Notes under the pieces: model-generated
The model's database searches: none
Told to the model about the DNA's origin: nothing
The model's input: the letters and a program-made list of their open reading frames with translations, nothing else
NCBI GenBank assembly: GCA_037447655.1
Contig: JBBHKE010000684.1
Span: forward strand, 298,632-362,631
DNA length: 64,000 nt
Reading direction: 5' to 3'
From: Zygnema cylindricum
Lineage: Eukaryota > Streptophyta > Zygnematophyceae > Zygnematales > Zygnemataceae
In this document: positions 57,685 to 64,000 of the stretch, in pieces
Layout: each line of letters begins with the position of its first letter
Position numbering within the stretch: position 1 is the first letter of the stretch
Position numbers and translations under genes: made by a program

Positions 57685-57893
57685 CACTACACCGTCGATC
57701 GTATTTAGCGTGTAGAAATTATTAGAGTAAAGAAAAAATTAGCGTCATTAATTCTAATTCATTGCCAGGAGACGTGGCAAATTATGGTCCACGTCCTTAA
57801 ATAGCGTCATTTATTCTATTTAAGGTTCAAGGGTCAAAATTTAGGGGCGCCGAATTAGTGTTCAACACGCTAAATACGATCGACGGTGTAGTC
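57685..57893. mobile_element. 209 bp MITE with 30 bp inverted ends (CACTA-like)
   Basis: The left end CACTACACCGTCGATCGTAT is repeated inverted at the right end (57861-57893). About 30 of 32 inner positions match. The CACTA start fits the CACTA group, but the right end reads TAGTC, not TAGTG, and I see no convincing 3 bp duplication. It has no coding capacity. Confidence 0.65.
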
Positions 57894-58147
57894 TATACCC
57901 TTAGTAAAGCAACTAGTGAAAAGGAGTCTATAGCCTTGATTTCAAACATGCGTTTTGTTACATTATTCACCACAACTTAGGATATCATCTTCAAAAACTC
58001 GCACATTATTCTTCAAAAACTCGTGGATTCCCATATGAACTAGTTACCATAATTTATTTCCGTGATTTGCAAACTAGTTGCCACAAAGACCCCTAAGTTG
58101 GGGATGTAGTCAAAATGTACGTCGCAAATCATATTTAGGTAGGAAAC
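57894..58147. other. Unassigned sequence
   Basis: This is AT-rich unique sequence with no feature I can name. Confidence 0.3.
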
Positions 58148-58579
58148 TATAGAAATTAAAGGTTATTTTAGTATTTTCTAGGTTTTGTAAAATACAGAAA
58201 AGAAGCAGAGGCAATCTGACTCTAACTCCTCTCTCCAGCTTCCACACTTGTTGCAGTCACTGAAAGTTGGAGAGGGAGATAGAGCCATGGCCGCCTATGC
58301 TATCGCGACGGGGACAAACATTAGGTTGGTAGATTTTACCAAAATAGATTTTGACGGACCCAAGATTTGAACCTGGTACATACCGTCCGTCAGGGTAGCC
58401 GGTAGCCGGTTACCTTAGCCAATTAGTCTAAGATCAAGGTTAGAGTATATATGGTTTGCTAACTATTAAAATGATTGCACGTAGGCTATTTCATTTAACG
58501 GGATATTATAGACATAGATACAGTTTGTAATGTACGGCGTACGGAAAATCTAAAACGGATACCGCGCATCTTGTTTCGT
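58148..58579 (+). repeat. LTR 5' fragment
   Basis: About 430 bp match the first part of the copia LTRs (AGAAATTAAAGGTTATTTTAG, GTTGCAGTCACTGAAAGTTGG, antisense tRNA-like AAGATTTGAACCTGG), ending at CATCTTGTTTCG. No internal sequence follows. It is an isolated truncated LTR. Confidence 0.7.
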
Positions 58580-59069
58580 TTAAATTTCATAACCCATGAA
58601 ACTTGTTCCGCTTAACCAAACATTTTTACATCTACCAGATTTTTGCTCTCACCATTTGAGAACAATCAAGTAAATGGATGCCTTGCCCGTGGATACACAA
58701 ATTATAGGCAGTAGGTCGATAATTCGCTGGCAGAGGGAGTGGCATATCTTTGAGAACTATAAACAATTAATGGAGAAGTTTAATAAAGGTTAGCAAAAGT
58801 TGGCGTACCACCAAGTAAAACACCATTGTACGACAAATGGTAAAAGCGAAGTAGCTCACGTGCTTCAACGAAGGTAACGGCTCCCTTAAGGAATTTCAAA
58901 TTGTTTTTTTTTTTTAATCACCCTGATGAATCTGGCCGGCCCCCAAATTTTGGCACCAAAATCCGTTGCGGACCCGAGGCCGCCGGTCGGATGGTTTTTG
59001 GGTACGGCTTGGGTATGGTTCGGGTACGGATTCAGGCGCAGATTTTACAACCTTTTTGCGACCAGACGG
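58580..59069. other. Unique sequence
   Basis: I see no gene or repeat here except a poly-T run near 58903. It may be intergenic. Confidence 0.3.
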
Positions 59070-59290
59070 TACACCGTGTAATGCTAATAGTGTTAATGTT
59101 TTTTCCGTTGCTTAAAACATGTTTTTTTTACACACACACCTCAGATTATTGATCTGGCGGTTAGGATTGAAAGGTAAGATTCTTAGCTTTCAATTGGCGG
59201 TCTAAAATCCAGAATCGGACATGTGTGTATGGAGAAAATATGTTTTAAGTGGCGTGAAAAATATTAACCCTAATAGCGATACACGGTGTA
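59070..59290. mobile_element. 221 bp foldback element
   Basis: The left half from TACACCGTGTAATGCTAATA is matched by an inverted right half ending ATAGCGATACACGGTGTA, with similarity along most of each arm (including CTTAAAACATRTTT and GGCGGT). It would form one long hairpin. TA dinucleotides at both edges could be a target duplication. A further copy of the tip, TACACGGTGTAG, is at 59642-59653. Confidence 0.65.
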
Positions 59291-60503
59291 TAGTAACGAC
59301 TTGCGGGGAGGGTTGGGGGGAGGATGACGGTATGGTAAGCGATATACTGACCAGGGTTCAGATGTGAAACCTCAAACTGTTACACACATTAAATAAAGTT
59401 TATTGTTGCAGTCTACGACATGTGTGATAGCATGGTATGCGCCGTGTATCATTTTTAGTTTATTACTTTATTAACGTCAAGGAATCATTATAGTGTGGTT
59501 TGTATTTCAAGAATCTTTGTAGAATGACGTGGGTGGTTTTGAACCATTTAAAGGAATTAGCGTCAAGACAAAGATGATGTGTCACTGACAGTACTTTTGG
59601 ATTGAGTTGGTAAAGTTTAGGACATGTGTTGTAGAATTGAGATACACGGTGTAGTTGTTCAGCTGATTTCCCGTCTCCGTTCTAAAGGTAGATTTCCATT
59701 AGGTGGTCTCAGGAAATGTACGGAAATTCTACGGGCAGCGTTTACTAGAAGACTATTCTATTTTGTGAGGCCACTAACAAACCTTCGTCAATTATGATTG
59801 GCGCCACGTAGGTTGGAGTCCATATTTTAAAAATCTTAAAAAAAATCTTGAAACGGAAAGTCAGAATGAAATATCTGTACGACTAGAGGTAGTTAATGAT
59901 AATTATGTAAAGTTTGCGGCCAGATTTTTGATTTTGAAAATGGAAATCAAAATTTCGAAACGGAATGGCAAAAAGACGCGGCAAACTTTGAAGGTCGCGA
60001 CAAACTTTGAATGTCGGTGGATGTCAAACGAAGCGTGCAAAAATATTCTCGGCTCACCTGCATTCAGCGTGGCAAGCGACACATGGACTGTACGACGTAG
60101 GCACATGGCATGTACGACGTGTAGACCTGCGATCGCTTGTTGAAAGCGGATATTTTTTTGCTTTTTCACGTGTACCAATGGTACACGTCTTGTATTGTAC
60201 AACTCTCCTCGCGAGGAGAGTATCGTCACACTGGATGATTTGCGCAATTCTTTCGCGGATATGAAAAAATGGAATATCCACGACCAGGAATTACGCCTAC
60301 ATTATTGGAGCTTCCCGACAGCTTTCCAGTAACGATATTTTGTCTGACAAAAAACAAAATTAAGGTACGGCGTGGTACGGATATGTACGAAAACGTACGG
60401 CGTCCAGTACAAACCACACTTTTTGTTTAATGGAATTATACCCTAAGGCCGCTTCTCCATCAAGCGTCGACAGTAATCGTTCGGAAAGGTTTACTGGCTG
60501 TAA
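59291..60503. other. Unique sequence with two short palindromes
   Basis: No gene is recognised. A 9 bp inverted repeat (ACGTGTACC/GGTACACGT, 60168-60188) and a perfect 18 bp palindrome CTCTCCTCGCGAGGAGAG (60203-60220) lie 14 bases apart. Confidence 0.4.
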
Positions 60504-61264
60504 GGGTATGGCCCCATGTGGCTAAGTTCGGGTGTTTTTCTGGCGTTTTCCTTTCAAACTTAGCGCCGTACTGCCTAAGCTGCGACCGTTTGAAGAAATC
60601 GCAAATTTGTATAGTTCAATTTGGGTCATTCTCTAACTTAGGATGTACGTAAATTTGTCGTCTTGCGTTTTCTCGACCCACTGTCACGTCATCGTCAAAC
60701 TTATCATAAAACACATCGGCAATGTGTTTTAAGCTAAGTAATATCTATTTACACCAATAGGAAAACAATTTTTCACGTGTGAAATCTTTTCAAAAATTTT
60801 TGACGAAAAAAAAGTACAGGGTTGTTGGGTTTTGTTCGGTAGTACCTTGTACGGTTTTTTTTTGCAGGTGTCTCGATGCTGCAGTGTCATTTCACGCAAA
60901 GTTGAAAAATCTGCGAAGGTGAAAAATCTTCGAAGTCATGGCTGCCGGACTGGCGAGGTTTACGCAAAGGCATGTCGTAGAACCACGGCTGCAAGGCTGC
61001 ATGTCTACGATGTCACGCAATGACACGGGACATGCAAACCGTTTCAAAAGTTACGATGTGTGTTGCGACGCTTAAAAAAGTTTCGAAAAAATACGGTGCG
61101 GCACGGTGACAGCCGTCACGGGTATTGTTGACGTATACAGTCGTCACAAACTTAAGTAACAATCTCGAGAGAATACATAGAGACACTTAAAATCCGGGTC
61201 CGCCGGATCCGCGCTAAAGTCCAAAAGTAAGTACGCTAAGTTGCAACTACATGGGGCCGTACCT
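60504..61264. mobile_element. 761 bp element with short inverted ends and TAA duplication (Harbinger-like candidate)
   Basis: The left end GGGTATGGCCCCATGT and the inverted right end AGGTACGGCCCCATGT match at 14 of 16 positions, each directly flanked by TAA (60501-60503, 61265-61267). A 3 bp TAA duplication is typical of PIF/Harbinger elements. I see no transposase, so it would be non-autonomous. Confidence 0.6.
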
Positions 61265-61267
61265 TAA

Positions 61268-63315
61268 TACTTCGTTCACTTCTCCATCAGGTCGTGTCAG
61301 CAATGGAATCTATCGCGCAAGTGCTTTACTTCGATTGGACGCACGTAGGTTCATGTTCTGACGGCGACCAGTCAAAGGTTCCAAAAGCACAATATAACTT
61401 GTACCCGTACATCCTGCCGCAAAATTAAATTACATGGATGTACGTTCTGTACGTTCGTGTTTTTGATTTTTTGTTGTTGTTTTGTCGTTCGTGTTTCGTC
61501 GTGGTGCCACAAATTTCGGATGTCAGCGGATCGTGGAGGAGGCGTCACGGCACATTCCTCAACAAAGATTTTTTTTGGTGGTTTTGGTTGGATTTGATTC
61601 CCGCCTGTCCGAAGCGCGTGGCAAATGTTCGATGGGGCGCGGCTCGTACGTGTCCTTTCCACGCGTAAACCTTTTACACGCCCGGTGATTGGCTAGTGTG
61701 GACACTACGAATCCCTGGACGAAGTGACCTTCTGCTTCGAAAACTCATAATCGGACGGTCGACGTTGTCGCCCAAATGTTTGGAGAATCTTGACGAATCT
61801 CCAGTAATCATGTTCTATATATAAAAAAACAGTACGTCCATGTACGGCAATGAGCTGGATCTGTGCCAAAATGTACTTTTTCAAGTAAACAACCCCACTT
61901 TTCGCCTGATGGAGGTTCGTCCTAAAACTCGAAATTTGAAAATATAATATCTGAATTTTGGGCGGCAGAATTTGATCTTGACTTGTGGTCGGCGTTTGTC
62001 GTTTTCTACGCTGAAATGATCGCAGGAATAGCATTTGCAGACAGGCGTACGGCACCCCCAAGGAGTTTGGCACGTGCGAAATTTGCTGCCCGAGATTGCC
62101 GGAGTCAAATACTCTATGTAAGGTCGTTTCCGCACGATGTTACCTCGGTACAGTTTATTTTGTCGTTATTATCTGCTGTGCTCGTTACAGGCTTTCTTGT
62201 TTGTCGTTTAGCTGCCTTGGATGATCGCCGCCTGTTGCAGGACTTAAATATTTGTGTCGGAGGGAGTAAGAAATAAAGTACTACCGTACATTGTAGTACA
62301 GTACATTACAGTACAGTTAAAAACTTCAAATGTGTGAAAACAGATGAAAACGCTACAGTACATAGAGCGTTCTCAATTGTTCTGGACCTCACGTCGACGT
62401 TGAAGGCCATTCATTGGAAAGTGCTCATCCGTACGTCAGTGTACGTAGTGCGCTTATTGTCGGTGCGAAAATGTCGACCCGCACAGGTCAGATTTTCTGA
62501 CAGCCTGTCTTTAATTCTTAATTACAACCCTCCGCGAATCATTATTGCAATTTGCACGTGTGAGTTTGTAATGTCGGCCACTTGAAAACAGGTCTCCAAT
62601 CAGAATCGAATATTCGAACTGACGAAAACGTAATTGCGTTAAGATTTGCCGGCGGCATTATGGGAGGCAGCGAGGACCGTACATTCTGCTTTGCGATCCA
62701 CTACGTACGGATTATTTGTCGCTACATGGCATTCTGTCAAACCAACCTCAAGTGCGTCCATTTTTTGTCGTTAGTTTGGTCTTGTCATCAATACAGGTGT
62801 CAGTGCGAATATCTGCAAGCTGTACGCATTCTGCATTCTATTGACCGTACACAATCTAAAAGGGGGACTATACAGTTCCGTACTGTATCATATCGAACGG
62901 ACAGCTTTTTAAATTCCCATGCGACATACGTCGTTGTACGGTCTATCGCCCGTCTGGCATCAGCACTATAGAGTATAGACCGTCGCAATCGAAGGAAGCC
63001 ACGCGATTGGTCGAAAGTTATCAGAACCGTACGTGCACTGATGGCAAATGTACTTTTTTTTGACGACGTCAGAAAAACGAATCTTTGAAAAAAAATACGC
63101 GTACTATAATGGTATCTCAATGCCGAAAATTAAAAATCACATCTAGGCCAAAAAACTTGTCGTTATCACAAATAATTAAGTTTTAGTACACAACCGTATT
63201 CTAAAATCTCCCCTTTTTTTTCCCTCCATACGGTTATTTAGTGCGATGTCAAAAGATTTCCAACTTTCCACGACTTCCCGCCGTACGACTTTCCAATTTG
63301 CCCAAAGAGAACTTT
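61268..63315. other. Unique sequence, no gene recognised
   Basis: Short open frames of 60-130 codons occur on both strands, but none has a recognisable domain or splice context. A small TACAGTAC repeat lies at 62292-62318. The region is rich in GTACG/CGTAC words. Confidence 0.35.
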
Positions 63316-63532
63316 GCTACGTGGACTTACCAAACTGCTACGTGGACAATTTTACATTAAAACCCGTACGATAACTGTACGATTTAGGACACGTAGAAGC
63401 GCGTCAACATTTTTAGGATTCTAGCGACGCCTCTTTCTAACGCCCCTCCCCCCCTCTGCCAGGCGGTCTTGGAAACGCCGCCGCGAAAACAAGTGGCAGG
63501 CACTTTTTAGGGTTTACAGATTCGCACGTGGC
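63316..63532. promoter_or_regulatory. Promoter-like cluster (G-box and telo-box words)
   Basis: GCTACGTGGAC occurs twice (63316-63326, 63337-63347), with a TAGGGTTT telo-box (63508-63515) and a CACGTGGC G-box (63525-63532). Such combinations are common upstream of plant genes. No gene is visible to the right within the window, so the assignment is tentative. Confidence 0.3.
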
Positions 63533-64000
63533 AATCGAACGGTTTTCAGTTTAACAGCTTCCCGTTCAAAAATTAAAACGTACGCAGTGTCTACTAAACG
63601 ACAAAAAGTTCGAATCTTATTATTTGATATATTCTGTACGTCGAGGAATATAGAATGTACGAATAATCCAGAAGCTGAAATTTCAATTTTTCGGTGGATT
63701 TATTTATGACATTTTGTCGTTTTCTGTCCCGTCTTTAGGTTAAAACTGTCGCTGATTGGTAACTGGATTTTTTCGTACTGCTAAGTCAATTTTCAGTTTG
63801 TATACGAAAAATTGAAGTAGAATACGAATCGCTTTCCAACTGTAGATTGATTTATTTCGACGGTTATCCTTGCGATTTCTTTTTTTTTTTTGTTGTTTCG
63901 AATCCTAAAAACGTTTTTATTGACCGCTGCCCAAAAAAACTTTACGTCATTTAGCGGCTGTCCGTACGGACCCTAATTTCAGTACACCGTGAATCGGTAT
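63533..64000. other. Right-edge sequence, no feature recognised
   Basis: This is AT-rich sequence with homopolymer runs (poly-T near 63882). Nothing supports a gene. Confidence 0.3.

Noticed and set aside
61268-63120. Host protein-coding gene in the right arm
   Set aside because: Only short frames on both strands without domains, Kozak-like starts or consistent splice signals. I could not support any gene.
1-64000. CRISPR array, bacterial operon or phage system
   Set aside because: No spaced direct repeats, no operon-like genes. The content is a eukaryotic retrotransposon nest.

Overview
This window is a nested block of Ty1/copia LTR retrotransposons in the nuclear genome of a eukaryote, most probably a land plant. 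The polyprotein order protease-integrase-reverse transcriptase-RNase H, the LTR layout, MITE-like elements and promoter-type G-box and telo-box motifs all fit a plant. I cannot fix the lineage. No host gene is convincing. Almost all coding sequence is retroelement gag or pol, and every copy is damaged.

Layout. E1 (minus; 3' end off the left edge) covers 1-14478. It is broken by a solo LTR (1296-2391) and by an unclassified 2.15 kb insertion, U (3830-4278 plus 10737-12432). U itself contains complete element A (plus, 4284-10731, TSD caaaa). E1 sits inside the gag of a plus-strand element, H. H is now in three pieces: 14479-16636, an inverted piece 23037-24823, and 31236-32461. They are separated by E3 (minus, 16637-23036) and E5 (plus, 24824-31230). 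Exchanged target-site duplications and exchanged LTR types show that E3 and E5 are reciprocal products of recombination between two inverted insertions, X and Y, which flipped the H segment between them. H lies in a minus-strand gag relic (E8). After it come a truncated LTR, E6 (minus, 33221-37649), family-B element B (minus, 37650-43821), a truncated LTR, and E7 (minus, 44699-49371 plus 57261-57631). E7 hosts a solo LTR (46757-47907, TSD tccct) and E9 (plus, 49372-57255, TSD ttaga). The 3' LTR of E9 holds a further 1.47 kb solo LTR (TSD cttat). From 57632 to the right edge the DNA is mostly unique, with three small inverted-repeat elements and a promoter-like stretch.

Shared biology. The primer-binding site lies directly at the 5' LTR end and matches the anticodon arm of initiator tRNA-Met, not its 3' end. 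The gag ATG lies inside the LTR, so gag is read across the LTR/PBS boundary and the PBS itself encodes conserved Val-Met-Gly-Pro-Pro. Family B keeps the same layout with a diverged PBS. Many LTRs also carry an antisense tRNA-like module with A- and B-box motifs. Three copies share an Asp-to-Asn change in the protease active site. Nonsense mutations fall strikingly often at conserved Trp codons.
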